A stretch of 64,000 nt of DNA from Siphonodentalium dalli (Eukaryota > Mollusca > Scaphopoda > Gadilida > Siphonodentaliidae). Below the pieces are notes generated by a model, which searched no databases, was not told the DNA's origin, and saw nothing but the letters and a program-made list of their open reading frames with translations. The stretch is from contig CP136064.1 in assembly GCA_032622095.1 (NCBI GenBank), forward strand, positions 115,372,004 through 115,436,003. The letters run 5' to 3'. Shown in pieces: positions 1-11,836 of the stretch (the stretch's first letter is position 1; every line of letters starts with the position of its first letter). The position numbers were made by a program, and so were the translations under genes.

Positions 1-2090
1 TCTGAAATATTACCTGACAAACGCTATTTAAATGATTAAACTAAACAAGAGTTGACTAAACAAGACAGTGTCATTGCCAAAGCCCATATCTGGGCTTCCA
101 GCACTCTTACATAGGGTCCAAATATGGGCTTTCAGCACTGAACCATCCAGAAAACCTTTAAAGGATTACTATCCTCATGAAACAACAAAACTCTATCGGA
201 AAGCCACCCCTATTGTGATCACAATGATCCAAGTCCCATAAAAATCGCGTAATAAATAAGCCGAGAAATAAATAAATAATACCACCACCGGTTGTCGGCT
301 ATCTCCGTCGCAAAACCTCGCATGACGTCAAGCGAGGTAAACTAATTAAAAACAGGGAATCGGAGTCGGAGTTAATTATGTCTACCTATATGGCGATGGG
401 AAAATCCGGAATCGACATCAGCGCGTGAGTGTAATGGAATTACTGCGGGGGCATATCAATAGCATTGTGTACACATGGTGAATTGTCATCGCGCGGTGAG
501 TTATCTTCACTTGTGATTTGTCTTAAGTTCTGTTTGGAAAGTTACGGTATTGTTTTGACAAAAAATATAGAGGGACGATTGAGCGGGGTAGATAACACTT
601 TCGTATAAAGCTTATAAAAACACGAGCCGGCATGTGAACTTTATTCGGGTGCGTGTTCGCGATGTTGTTTTAATTTTCCGTATATATGCCCCGAGTGTCC
701 CGTATTTACAATCATTCATTCATTCTAGTGACTCTCAGGTAGGCATATGCTGTATTCATTTCCAAACGATGTTCGTTTACGTGACATTTGGCAGGATTTC
801 TGTGGGAAAACCGTTGCGCAAAATCAGAAACCGATTACATATACCAAATAAAGAGCGTTTAATTTATGAGTCAGTCATGGTTACGAATACATACAATTGC
901 AGTTAAAGTGGGGAGTATGTTGATGAATAATTCACGATGACAACTATTCTAAGTCCCCATTTCCTTCACCATGGCTCAATAAAGAGCGTTCCATGTTACG
1001 AGTTTTCATAATATGGTACGAATAAAAAGAGTTTAATAAAGCGGAAATTGCTATGACAATGATGGAAGGATATATAAAGCATGCATATCGGAAGTTCATG
1101 TACATGTATTGACCTGTATTGTTGTAATCAGTAAACAATCACTAGAACAACTGTTCTAAGTCGAGTCCCTTTACCTTGACACAATAAAGAGCGTTCACTA
1201 TTACGATATATTGCGAATAAAGAGCACTTGAATATGTGATTCAATATTAAACCGGATTATTATCCCTCCTTCAAAAAGTGTTATATATGATTGGATGTTT
1301 AAACGAACCACGGCGAACATTTATATATTTTATAACCCTATTGTTGTGCGTAATTGACACATAGAGGTCGATTTATGACCTGGATATTCAATAGACCGCA
1401 TCGCTAGAGTGCTAATTTTATAGGCCAATAACCATGCATAGATGCAGTGAATTTCCATCAGTGACAGTCGGCTAGATTGTTTTGGGTGGGGGAAGCAATA
1501 TTCCGAAATATATATTAACACCATATTGCCCAAATATATACATGATTCATAACCAAGGAAAAGTGAACTTATCATATCATATTGGTAATGAATGACTTGA
1601 TTATAATTGATTAAATCCGACAGCAATAAACCAATTTTGTGTTGTTTTACCGCGTTACGATAAATTAAAACGAAACGCTCTTTATTGACACACGACTAAT
1701 GGCATCTGGAAATTGGAATGTTTACGAGATGATAATTGCCTAATAACTGTGCAATTCTTCGCGTATATATGCAATCTTGATATGCATATATAATATAACT
1801 TGGACTATTCCGGTAACGAAAAAATATATATAAACACGAGCACGCGTTTATATAGATAAATGCGCGCAAAACTGAATAATATACGGGCATGGCTTTATAG
1901 TAACAACACATCGCGATACATATAATAATAGTAATAATAACACGATAAAGACATTTAATTACGAGAAAGGCGATGTTTTCGGCGAAGTTTTGCATTCGCA
2001 GTGTGATAACGCGACAATCTTCAAAGGCCGCGATCGACTACATGCAAACTTAAAATACCGACGTCGCGTATCTATGCGTTGTCAATGAGT
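1..2090. other. Gene-free stretch with repeated AATAAAGAGCG motif
   Basis: I see no coding exon here; the open frames are short and low in complexity. The motif AATAAAGAGCGTT recurs near 847, 977 and 1187, with a shortened form near 1216, and appears inverted (AACGCTCTTTATT) near 1673. The first and last copies are extended in inverted order (AGCGTTTAATTTA near 853; TAAATTAAAACGAAACGCT near 1661). This suggests terminal or subterminal repeats of an unidentified element. The left part (about 200-450) holds a dispersed repeat listed separately. Confidence 0.5.
205..450 (+). repeat. Dispersed repeat, copy 1 (second copy at 48335-48560)
   Basis: The order of blocks ATGATCYAAGTC, AATAAATAAGC, ACCACCGG, ATCTCC, ATGAC, GGAGYCGGAGTT and TTATG is shared in the same orientation with 48335-48560, inside CUEDC1 intron 2. 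The copies are diverged and no coding capacity or clear terminal repeat is visible. It could be a SINE or MITE fragment; the family is not recognised. Confidence 0.6.
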
Positions 2091-2093
2091 TAC

Positions 2094-2163
2094 CACGTGA
2101 TCGATCACGTGCTATGCTTCTGTTTACATGTGACAATCACGTGATCGGGCTGATGATCACGTG
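2094..2163. promoter_or_regulatory. Cluster of four CACGTG palindromes (E-box-like)
   Basis: CACGTG occurs at 2094, 2106, 2138 and 2158, mostly as TCACGTGA-type sites. CACGTG is the canonical site for bHLH-ZIP factors such as MITF/TFEB, USF and Max. Four sites in 70 bp is far above chance in AT-rich DNA. No gene start is visible next to them, so they may instead be transposon end sequence; further CACGTG sites occur near 26460-26530. Confidence 0.4.
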
Positions 2164-2329
2164 ACTTCGTCTACAACAAAATCTTCGGCTAACTCCGGAA
2201 TTTTTTTTAATCGTTATAAAAATAACGATTGGCGGCCGAATATTAGATTATATGCGCCCAATGGACATTTTATATATATATTATCGGTATATTGAAAGAA
2301 AATAATATTGTTTTTTCAGGACCGTATTC

Positions 2330-2850
2330 CTTTAACTCGGGGAAACCCAAAAACTAAACTTCACCCGCATTTTATGGTTGTAAGAGACCTGCACACCAAA
2401 TTTCATTCCATTAAGTTAACATTAAGGTTGTGAAAAACCTGCACAGCAAATGTCATTCCATTCAGTTAACATTAACTATAATTATCATCCAGAAACCAAG
2501 AAAACAGGATTTTCATTTGTCTAAAAAGGTCTGCAACCTGGTAAAAATAGGTGGATGGAACCCAAATTCGAACTTGACCAGAATTTTATGATTGTAAACC
2601 TGCATTTCATTCCATTCAGTTAACATTAACTAACATTATCCTCTGGAAACTAACATTCAACCCAAAGGGCCATAACTGGTAAAATTGGAAGCTGGACTGC
2701 AAAACTGAACTTGACCTGTATTTTGTGGTCGTGAATCTGCATACCAAATTTCATTCAAATTAGTTCAGTAGAACTAAAGTTATAATCCAGAAACAAAATA
2801 TGAACAGACAGACCAGCTGGACAGACCAAAAAAATATAACATGTCGGTTT
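2330..2850 (+). repeat. Tandem array of ~120-180 bp units ending in GACAGAC tract
   Basis: Three or more diverged units share CCTGCAYACCAAATTTCATT, then TTMAGTTAACATTAA, then ATCCAGAAAC, at about 2385, 2440, 2590 and 2740. The array ends in AACAGACAGACCAGC-type sequence near 2805. No coding potential. It resembles the ~160-bp core repeats of pearl-like elements elsewhere in the window, but in different sequence. Confidence 0.65.
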
Positions 2851-3095
2851 TTAAAATGGGTGTATATATGAATGACATAATTTGTATCTGAGCTCGGGTA
2901 CATAAAATGGGTAAATGTGAGTAAGCCAGTTCAATTTATCTGCTTTTCCTGTCTAGAGCTAATTGTTGGAAATATAACAAAGTTTACCCCATTTTTTGGG
3001 TATTTACAAGACAAATTATCAGTCAAATGTCATAATTGACCTCCTTCTTTTGTATTTACAAGTCTAGAGATTGTGTGTCATATGACTATATTTAC

Positions 3096-3216
3096 CTGCT
3101 TGTCTGGTTTATGCAAGTCTAGAGCCAATTCTGCTGCTTCAAATAAGCTAGTTGTTGAAGTCTTCACGCTCTTCATATTCTCTATTCTTTGTAGTTCCAT
3201 ATATTTTTCAATGAAT
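3096..3216 (-). CDS. MRPS23: MRPS23 (mS23) exon, C-terminal part of conserved core
   Basis: On the minus strand a TTTACTTTAAG acceptor precedes a 121-nt exon (1 nt + 40 codons) ending in a CAG|GTAAAT donor. It reads FIEKYMELQRIEN... then LFEAAELALDLHKPDKQ, matching the mS23 segment that in human reads RFVEKYTELQKLG followed by a helix ending ...GKALL. The first base completes a Lys codon with the AA left by the exon at 7093-7167, so the phase is preserved across a 3.9-kb intron. The exon ends in phase 0. No convincing terminal exon was found to the left; read-through would stop after five intron codons. The mS23 C-terminus is poorly conserved, so the last exon may be present but unrecognisable, or outside the window. 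Confidence 0.85.
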
Positions 3217-3652
3217 CTTAAAGTAAATAAAATCGATATATTACACACTTGATCCTGTGTCTCGCAATGTTGTATAACTTAGTAGTCTTTTGGTACATGT
3301 ACATGCATTATAACTTATAAATGGAAAGATGGATTTATGTGTTTTCCTTGACATCACAACAAAAACAAAAACATTCCAGCACCTGATCAGAGAGGTCAGT
3401 TGATAGAGCCCGAAGCCGCCATCGCACGCGCCGCCGCCAGCCATATTGGCCACAAGCCGCCGCCAACCATATTATCTCTAACGCCAGCCACATTTAAAAA
3501 TCTCCGCCGCCGGAATTTTAAAATGGCTGAGCCATGTGTATGGGCTTATATGTCAAGCACAACTGTACTGTGAATCGCAAAGAACTAAACCGTATTGCCT
3601 AATATTGGCATACTCGCATGGACACGGCATGGTTGTTATATTATCAGAACAC

Positions 3653-3767
3653 CGGGCCCCTTAGTCCAAGTCTTCTTGTACTAAAACCAGCTAAGATATT
3701 GGTATGGTGAGATGCTGGTGTTTAGCTGGTTTTAGTACAAGAAGACTTGGACTACGGGCCCCTTAAT
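3653..3767. mobile_element. Perfect 33-bp hairpin element flanked by CGGGCCCC direct repeats
   Basis: Positions 3662-3694 (starting TAGTCCAAGTCTTC) are perfectly inverted at 3722-3754, with a 27-nt loop. CGGGCCCCTTA lies directly outside both arms (3653-3663 and 3755-3765), like a 9-11 bp target-site duplication. The structure fits a tiny foldback MITE or a recently inserted palindrome. As RNA it would make a long pre-miRNA-like hairpin; there is no evidence of expression. Confidence 0.7.
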
Positions 3768-5524
3768 GTGGAATAGACTATCCCAATGCATGCTTTCATA
3801 TAACTGAATGGGCGCGTCCAATCTGTATTGAAAGGGTTAAAATATAAATCGACAACACCCAGTCTCAGACATCACTGGCATTTGTCAATATATAAACACA
3901 TAAGAATAGAAAATAGTTTGAAATATTACATATCATTACTATCGGGTTCATCATTCAACGTCATCAACGATGCATATATCGCAAGATGGTATTGATGATA
4001 GCAGTCTGAAGTCGACAGAAGTCCCAATGTAACTACTTATACCGATTCGATGGGAAACTATATAGTATATCCATGCCAGTCCTTCGTGAATTTTCGCCAT
4101 AATAGAAAAGCCAAACATAAAAAGATTACGTTTGGTCTGGAATTCTACGGGTTCACCACAAACGCTAAAAAACGGTGTCTATAACCGGTAACAGGGGATT
4201 AGGAACATTTCGGAAACGAAAATACGCTGAATAATACCATCTCAGCCGGCTGAGCCGCCATATTTCGTCAGCCACGAACGGTGTGACTGAGCCGGCTTAG
4301 CTAGCTAACCAGCCATGAAAATCGGTTGAGCCAGCCATGAAAACTATTTGTCGTGGCTTCGGGTTCTATCAGTTGAGTATGAACACAGAACCACACAACT
4401 GTTATTGGGCAAAAAATTATTGCACTTATGCAATTTCAGAATGCATCTAGTCTCTTAGTGTTTTATTTGCCCAATCGAAATAATCACACAAGAGCAACAA
4501 TAAGCTGATTATGAAATGGTATGATGCATTCTAGTGTTACAAACTAGCTTGTGAAGGCACTTGAAATTTGCCCAGTTTGAATCCTTTAGTGGGTCAAAAT
4601 TAATATTATATAATGTTTGAAAGCTTTGGATTTGATCACATGACACCTCTTTCAAATAAACTTTCCATCAACATATAACACTTTTTTTAAACACTGAATT
4701 TAGGCCATGGCTAATTAATTTTATGTCTGCTGCATTAGGTTTTTTTCGATAGGAAAATACTCTTAGTCTCCGAGTCCCTTCTTGCAGGGTTTCTGCTACT
4801 ACGACAAGCCGGCTGTCGACGGTCTCATTCCCCTCCCTAACCATGACCTCATATTTGCCCACAAAATAGCCACAGACCGAGCTCAATCCCCATTTCCCCC
4901 AGGAAGCGCGACCACCGACACTGATGATTATCATGTCGCAAGGAATCATGCACTTGATGCCTGAATAAGACGTGATCAGTAGCAGAAGCCACAGGGACCG
5001 TTGTCTACACAGTCCTTGGTAAGCTTTATCAGCAAAAGTCAAACCAATCATCACATCAAAGAGACCGATGCAGTCAAAGAAAATTTCCCATGCTCTCGGT
5101 TCCAGTGATATCTCGACTCATGAAATGTTGAAATGTCATTGATGACATTCACCTAATATCAGTTGAAAACAATCACAATCAATGAGACACAAGGAATGTT
5201 TTTATAGAAGAAAACTGCAGCCTAGCAATCCCCAGGGGAACAGCCAAAATTACTTATATTAATTTTATTCCCCTGAGAGACCTGAAAACTTAGTCGATGC
5301 TCCCGACCTGTACAAGACGATGTGAAAACTATGTTCTGATGATCAGCGGCTCAAAAATGTTCACTGTTGAGTAATAAAATGAAAATGTCAATGACCCTGT
5401 AGATCAACTTGGATAGGCATTAATTGTATGCTGAGCAGTCAATAGAATGATAAAGAAGAAGAAAAGTCATAAAGTTTCAGTAAAGGGCCTGTATTGTGCA
5501 GATGAAATTATTTTCATTTCACCA

Positions 5525-5935
5525 ACAAATGTGGGTGGCAGGGTGTACCAATGGATTCACATGTGAAATCCAAGATGGTTGTTGGTGGTCATGTTTTTAA
5601 TGAATTTTGGAAAAATTGGATAGCTCCCATCGTGAGGTCACATGAGAATCATATGAAGTTTGGTGACGATCAGATGAGGGATGTTGCATGTATGGTGTGC
5701 CAAAGGATTTAGTCATGAAGAGAGTAAAATCCAAGATGACCACTGGTGGCCATGTTTTTCAACAAAATATAGAAAAATTTGAGGGCTCCCATATAGTGGT
5801 CACCCAGAAGATCCATATGAAGTTTGGTGACGCTCGTATGAAGGATGTGGCCTGTAGGGTGCACCAAAGTATTTAGTCATGCAAAGAGTAAAATACAATA
5901 TGGCTGTTGGCGGCCAATGATTTTCATTGAAAAAG
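5525..5935 (-). repeat. Tandem ~165-bp units, same family as the array at 62.5-64 kb
   Basis: About 2.5 units carry TTTAGTCATG...AGAGTAAAATCCAAGATG and GGCCATGTTTTT, then CATATGAAGTTTGGTGACG. This is the reverse complement of the unit at 62510-64000 (AACATGGCCGCCAGCAGCC, then TTGGATTTTACTCTTTGCAT). So the same satellite-bearing element occurs at both ends of the window in opposite orientation. Short open frames here are repeat artefacts. Confidence 0.75.
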
Positions 5936-7092
5936 CATGGACAAAGATACCTTCCTCTGTCTAGTAATAACCAGAAAGGTAGAGGGAACTGCTATGCATA
6001 TAAACTCATTTAGTCTTATATAAAAATGACATTGTACTACCAGTGTATGACTGGGATTACCTAACAATATATAATGCCCCTGACATTAACTACTGTTATT
6101 GTTGTCTAAAAACTGATACCTCCCCTTTCTAATATGTGATCCTGAATTTAGTCCTGTGCCTTTCAATTGTATAAAGTTACAATTAGTGTAAGTTGTTCAC
6201 AATGACTAATTGTAAGAAGAGCATGAGGATCAGCTATAATCCTTTTCTTAATTGTAGTCATCTACTTCATGTTGTAAGCCTGCAAGTCATTTTTTAACAC
6301 ATTACATGTTAGAGCTCAATGCACACTAATATTCAACACATATCTGCTGTGGACATGTTGATAAAATCAAAAAAAGTTTTTTTGTCATAACATCAGGCAT
6401 TGCAATAAAAAGGCCTAAAGCGGCCCTTTTTATTCAATGCGGCGGGGCCTGAGAACCAAAACCTTTTTTTTTTTGGCCTAATATATGCCATGTTTTCACT
6501 CCTTTTGGAATTTCAACCTATGTCAACAATGCCACGTAGTCATTTTTCCTGAACTTTCTGTGTAATTTGGAACTTGTAAAAATAGTGTTGAATTTGCATC
6601 AGGTATAAAGATCTGTGCTGGTTGTAACTTTACCCTCTTTTGGGCCTCAATCTACGTAAACAATATAACATAGTCAGCTTTACCACCAAAAAAAATTCCA
6701 GCTAATGTTGGGAAATTTCCTGGCAGGATAATATTTTATTTGCTTGACTATTTCGTCGCAAGATTCACCAAGCATGTAGAAACATTAGTTCTACTGTGAT
6801 TCTCGGTAGTAAACACCTTTTCAGTTGAGTAGAATCAGTCGTTCGCATTTTAAATTACAAATTTTGTCGCTTTTAGTTGATTAACTTTAGGTAAAACAAA
6901 ACACGTTTTGTTTCAATTTTCTTTCTGAATGAAGCTTCAGTGTTCCTCCTGCTTCTATTCCTCTCAGGTACAAGGAAATGGCTACTTTTCAGTGACAAAA
7001 ATCAAAATGTTTTTGCATTATGTGTTACCCACTATGGCTCATTTATTATCCCCTGCCGGAAATTCTACTTAATAGTAGAGTAAGGTACTTAC

Positions 7093-7167
7093 TTTTGACT
7101 GATTGATTTGTATTGTTCGTTATTCAGATCAATCTTTCCAATATGGCCATATTTGTGGTGGAACTTC
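7093..7167 (-). CDS. MRPS23: MRPS23 (mS23) middle exon
   Basis: A minus-strand exon of 75 nt (1 + 24 codons + 2 nt) lies between a GAATTTTCAG acceptor and a CAAAA|GTAAGT donor. It reads KFHHKYGHIGKIDLNNEQYK then SISQ. Human mS23 has KFYSVYG...FDLFNPNFKSTCQ at the same place. The incoming GC from the exon at 7413 plus the first G makes the Ala of the conserved IRAKF motif; the outgoing AA is completed to Lys by the exon at 3216. Phase agreement on both sides supports a functional, undisrupted gene. Confidence 0.88.
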
Positions 7168-7412
7168 CTGAAAATTCAATAGAATAATGAACAAAGAGTT
7201 TATCACAGTATTGATACTGTCTAACAGACCCGACCATATAAAATCATTTCATATCTATCGTATCAGATCTATTTCAGAATACAAGCTTACAATTTATGTG
7301 AAATTTGAGTTAGTTTGTTTTAAATGAAATCGATGATGAGCGAAGTTACAAGCCATCACCAAATCCAGATAGTTCTCCTGAAACCTAGCTACGCACTTCT
7401 CAATATACTTAC

Positions 7413-7574
7413 GCTCTTATCGCATCCTCTGGATATAAGATATTAGGAATTTCTTTCTGCGAAATTTCTCTATTCAGCGTTGGAGGGACTGCTGGTGGAA
7501 AGGCTGCATACACATCATACCATACTGGCCTATCTTCAAATTTAAGTGCTTTTGATTTTATCAAGCCTTGAATC
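7413..7574 (-). CDS. MRPS23: MRPS23 (mitochondrial small-subunit ribosomal protein mS23) exon
   Basis: mS23 is a structural protein of the 28S small subunit of the animal mitochondrial ribosome, needed for translation of mitochondrially encoded respiratory-chain subunits. This 162-nt minus-strand exon (1 + 53 codons + 2 nt) lies between a TATTTTCAG acceptor and a GC|GTAAGT donor. It encodes IQGLIKSKALKFEDRPVWYD, then VYAAFPPAVPP, then IPNILYPEDAIRA. The diagnostic features are P-x-W-[FY]-D-V-Y-x-A-FPP and Y-x-E-D-x-IRA, as in human mS23 (PLWFDVYDAFPP and WYHEDRIRAKF). The first coding exon, which should encode the GSIFSR-like N-terminus and end in phase 2, was not located among the repeats to the right. 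The gene points away from CUEDC1. Confidence 0.9.
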
Positions 7575-7911
7575 CTGAAAATATATTTGGTTTCACTAGA
7601 AATCGCTGAGTTTATATATAACTACTACTCAAACTAACATGATATGGATTAACTAAACCACTGATGAAAGCAATACATTCAAATCCAAAGCACCCCCATC
7701 TTCATATTTCTAAAAATAATTTCCCATTCAAAACTTACCATTCAGGTAGTCATAATTGTTTTTTTTAATTCAGACCTGCACGTCAAAATCTGTACATCTG
7801 GCACTGATACTTTGGTTACATCATGGCCCTACTTGGTTGGAGCTATCAGTATTGACAAACTGTATATTTTAAGATTGTGAATAATCCTACTGGGATCAAA
7901 GATGCATAATC

Positions 7912-8334
7912 TGAATTAATGCTCCCAAATTACGATTTCTTTGGCTTCAGGGGTAAAAAATATATGATTCGAGTCGAGGAACCCACCCATCAAAGCTCAG
8001 AGTGATCAGATTTTGAAATTTTTTATTTCCCGAGATATGTGATTTTTGGCTACCTGGCAAATATTCGTCAAGCCGACAGTCTGGGAACAAATTGCGGATG
8101 AAGAGCGATAACTCTAAAATCAAGTGGCGTTGGGTGTTAGATAGTCGACAATCAGGCCAAATTTTGTTGATCAAAATGTTGATAAATGACATGTTTTGGG
8201 CAATTTTATATTATAGTCGCATTATATTTGTGCAATTAATCTATTCTGATACCTGAAGCGGCATTTCAAAAAAATTTGTTGTTGTTGGAATCTGATGATA
8301 TGGGGGACCATCGAATCAAATTGAGTATCTTTAA
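7912..8334 (+). mobile_element. MITE of the TTAAAGGTACTCAA family (left end decayed)
   Basis: The interior (GGCTTCAGGGGTAAAAAATA, ATTCGAGTCGAGGAACCCAC, CATCAAAGCTCAGAG, ACTCTAAAATCAAGTGG, TGAAGCGGCATTT) is collinear with 38818-39263. The right end, AAATTGAGTATCTTTAA, is a decayed copy of the family terminus; the left terminus is not recognisable. Not coding. Confidence 0.75.
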
Positions 8335-9221
8335 TGTGTTTCACTGAAATGTCATCTTGAAGTAAACATGGGGAATATTAAACCCAAGATTTCTTTTGTC
8401 TAACTGACATGCTATGAGAGGCCAAATCACTTTTTTTATACAAAACATTAATTATATCGCCAATACTTAAATTGAGGCTCCTTCCGTGACCAACTGGGAA
8501 CTTCGTGGTCCAATGTGTAGTACAGGGTAAGTTGTCCAATAGCCAACTGCTCATATATATATTGGCCTCCCAGTCCCAGAGAGGGTTACTCGTGGCAGAA
8601 CTGAAAATGAATGATTTTTTGTCTATTTTCCACGTAAATTTAAGAATTTTTTACATCTATCACCGCAATCATGACATTTCATTATTTTGTATTTATAAGT
8701 GTGTAACCTGCTATATCGTAGCACAAACTTATCCCGAATACCTGTGCTTTTGTATTCATTTGTGCCGAATTTCCGTAAAACAGTGACTTTTTGCTGAATT
8801 TTGGGGTGAGGGGTGAAATAATCTTACATAACACATCACGTGTTAAATATGATGACATATTCAGCATACTGTCGTATGCGGTATATATATCCGCACTTTT
8901 CTAGACTATAAACGATATCCCTGGTCAAAACAATATTGATCTATTGCCCATTAAGTGAGGCAAAAAAAATGAAAAATTGCGCTGTTTTGTCTATTTTTAC
9001 AATAAATCTAAAAAAAAATTTCGTTATATCAGAGAAATCGTACCACTATCATAGTAAATATCTAGAGGTATGTAGACTACAATATTGTAGCGCAAAATGT
9101 TCGCGTTTCTATACTTTTATTTCTCATTTTGCCGAATTTTACAAAAACAGGGATTTTTGCTGAATTTTGGCACTTAATCAGCTAAAAATCATCTTTTGCA
9201 TCATCTGTATATTTCACACCG
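8335..9221. other. No gene seen
   Basis: AT-rich sequence with short open frames only. GCTGAATTTTGG and CCGAATTT motifs recur (near 8768/8793 and 9133/9159), so this is likely a diverged tandem duplication of about 360 bp. Confidence 0.4.
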
Positions 9222-9440
9222 GGCCCTACCCGATGCGGAATGTCATAACCTTCACAATGATGTATCACAAGCTTGTGTGTGGTCCCGATGGACTAAACTT
9301 TCTGAAATCGGTTCCGTCCGTTTCACTATAGGGGAAGAAGAAGAGGATTCCATAACTATTCTAAACCAACAGCTGAGTTTGGTAGAAGAACTAACAATAC
9401 AAATCCAGTTGACAGAGACGGACAGACGCACGCATGGACA
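9222..9440 (+). repeat. Dispersed repeat ending in GACAGACG tract, copy 1
   Basis: From CACCGGGCCCTACCCGATGC to GAAATCGGTTCCGTCCG (9222-9330), the sequence is nearly identical to 28588-28685. The copy continues to a GACAGAGACGGACAGACGC tract near 9412. The high identity over about 110 bp suggests recent mobility. No coding function is apparent; the open frame across it is incidental. Confidence 0.7.
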
Positions 9441-9559
9441 AGGGTCATTACTATAGTCCTCCGATGGAAATAAGTGAATAGCAATCTGGCAAGGATGTGA
9501 GATTGAAATAATACTGGAATGACTTCCTTAGGCTTTGCAATGAATAGCACTTCACTTCT

Positions 9560-9892
9560 ATTTGAGGCCAAATTCACATTTATTAATAATTTTGCAGAAG
9601 CGTAATCCAATTGTGCTGAAGCGCAGATGACTCGTTAGCACTGTGGAGCCATTTGGATTGTAAGACCAAACTAATTATGTGCTATTCTTCAGCTGGTTGG
9701 GTTATTTCAATATTACTCAGAGGGGTTACCCATTACATGCGTCAATAATTACGCTTCAGCACAATTCATTTTGAATTGCGCTTCAGCGCAATTGGATTAT
9801 GCTTCAATACAAATACAATTTGATTGCAATTCAGCTCAATTGAATTGCGCTTCAGTCCAATCATTAATAAATGAATTTGGCCTCCCATACAC
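9560..9892. mobile_element. Foldback element of TTGCGCTTCAGCGCAA palindromes
   Basis: The ends are inverted: GGCCAAATTCACATTTATTA near 9565 and, inverted, TTAATAAATGAATTTGGCC near 9866. The interior is filled with short palindromes of the type ATTGCGCTTCAGCGCAATT. A related copy starting with GTATGGGAGGCCAAATTAAC lies at 12707-12836. Non-coding. Confidence 0.65.
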
Positions 9893-10539
9893 TTCATCAC
9901 ATTTGAGTTGTGATACTTTAATAAGACATATTCCTGAAAGCAAGTTGTGCCTCTTTTGTCAGCTAGTCTTCCATCCGTCTTATTTATTAATGGTACTTTG
10001 CAATCAAATCATTTGTCCAGAAATTTGTCAACTTTATTTTTGAATTCGAACAGGCTGAAAAAATTTGACATTAACCACTGTTGATGGTAACTTATTCCGG
10101 TTATTTGTCACTCGGAGAAGAAAACAGCTGCTTCTCAGTTTAGTGTGATCTATCTATCTATGGCACTGCTAGCTCCCATGTAGGGCATTATAAGCACTTC
10201 AGCCAATTTGTCCAGGAATGTTTTGCCAAACCTGTGAATTCTACGCAATGGTAGGGTTCAGTAATCTGCGCACATTGTTGCACACAGGACAGCCATTAGC
10301 TTCGGTTCCTGATCCGAAAGAGTGCCCATCATAGTGTTATCCCTGGTCATGACATACATGAGGAGTGGAGGTACAAAATTTGCCCAGTACGTATTTTTCA
10401 AATTTGTCTACAGATTCCTTTTGCTCCTGGAATCGTTCTCAGAACAATCTGCCTGATACCATGTCGAAGGCATCAGTGGGATATTAGTATATATGATTAC
10501 TTCAGTATGTACATGTATGTGGACAATCCACGACATGTA

Positions 10540-10905
10540 CATCTATAAACTGATAAAAAATGTATGTTTCGTGGTAGTGCCTACATATAAGAATGGGGTA
10601 AATCTGTGATAAAAAAAAAACGTCTTTGTCAATGTTGGTGCCCCTTAACAGCCCCAGCCCTGATCTAACAGTGCCACTCATCAATTTTGGACAACATAAT
10701 TATATTCCTCATATCACGGAGATGCCTTCTATATACAAAAATATTTTGATAAAAAATATCCACACGGGGGCCTCCATCCTGACCCTCGATCTCTGACTAC
10801 AACATAATTACTTTTTCAACATTAATTTACTTTAAACCACACCATTAGTTTCCTCATACCATATCTATGAGGAAGCCCTTACATGTATATATAATTTCAG
10901 AGGAA
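10540..10905 (-). repeat. Diverged copy of the ~285-bp array family (see 49690-51628)
   Basis: The phrases GGTGCCCCTTAACAGCCCC, GTGCCACTCATCAATTTTGG and AAACCACACCATTAGTTTCC with CTCATACCATAT match the inverted left arm at 49715-49830. Its left edge (CATCTATAAACTGATAAAAA then TGTATGTTTC) also matches 28354-28384. Confidence 0.55.
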
Positions 10906-11436
10906 ATTGACAGAAAAAATTATTTATCTATTTTGGTGACGGTTCCCGACACCACACTGACTCATGCAAGACAGCATCATTTAACAACAACATTGGAAAC
11001 CCTGTATCAATGAGATGATTATGCACATACATATAGTCATATAAGTTCTAAAGTTAAACTTCGAAAACATATTAGGGCCAAAACAGCAATGACGTGGCAA
11101 CATGTGGAATTTAACAGGCCACAGAACTAAATTTGCCATTGGACATTTTTCCTAAATTCGAGGCCTGCCTGTAATACATCTATTCACCCATTGGGCCTGA
11201 GGAGATCCAGTGGAGAATACATTTAGAATCTGGATTCTAGTCCATATGAAGCACAACACCTTAGTACACAAAGGCCATCTGTCAATCATTACACAGGAAA
11301 TATATGTAGAAAAAGCTTCACTTTGCTTAGTAAAATTTACCGCCAATATACATTTGGCCCATGTTTCGCGCAAATGACAGACAGGTCCTAATCTTTTATA
11401 TATAGGCCTAGAGATAATGTTTATTATGCTACTTAG

Positions 11437-11600
11437 GGGATAACAGTGTGGTGATCTTGGAAAGGTACAGGGTGATTATACTGTGGCAAATTTAGTTAAT
11501 GACCAGAGTCGGAGCCCATTAACTGGTATTTGCCACAGTATATTTGCCCTGTACCTTTCCGAAATCACAAAACACTACACTGTTATCCCCACTCTACTGA
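11437..11600. mobile_element. Imperfect ~60-bp inverted repeat (GGGGATAACAGTG ends)
   Basis: GGGGATAACAGTGTGGTGAT, then TTGGAAAGGTACAGGG, then ATACTGTGGCAAAT at 11437-11491 returns inverted as ATTTGCCACAGTAT, CCCTGTACCTTTCC, CACTGTTATCCCC at 11529-11590. It is followed by a 19-bp tandem duplication (CCCACTCTACTGACTGTCA). It fits a small foldback MITE; non-coding. Confidence 0.65.
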
Positions 11601-11836
11601 CTGTCATCCCCACTCTACTGACTGTCAAATTTCGACAAAAGCTATGCCGCTGTTTTGCTTATATAGCAACCAGCTAGGTAACGGAAATCAGCTGCGTATG
11701 TGTGATGTCATGAAGAGGAACGGGACAGTGAGCGGAGCTGGATGGCCCAGGGACGAGACTACTGTCATTATTGGCACATAGGAATATCTAACATTGCAGC
11801 GGTGAATTGGACTACACTTTGCAACAGTTTATTTAG

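Larger units (their letters stand above)
3217..7092 (-). other. MRPS23 intron (between two identified exons)
   Basis: This intron has a GTAAGT donor at 7092 and an AAG acceptor at 3217. It contains a 33-bp perfect hairpin (3653-3767), a GCCGCCGCCAGCCAT-rich stretch (3410-3520), AGCCGGCTGAGCC repeats (4240-4340), a tandem array (5525-5935) and a small AATAAAAAGGCC hairpin (about 6404). The longest open frame (minus, 4668-5054, 128 aa) shows no recognisable domain and I do not call it a gene. Confidence 0.7.

Noticed and set aside
4668-5054. 128-aa minus-strand open frame within the MRPS23 intron
   Set aside because: No recognised domain, no homology to the mS23 C-terminus, and it does not join in phase with the adjacent exons.
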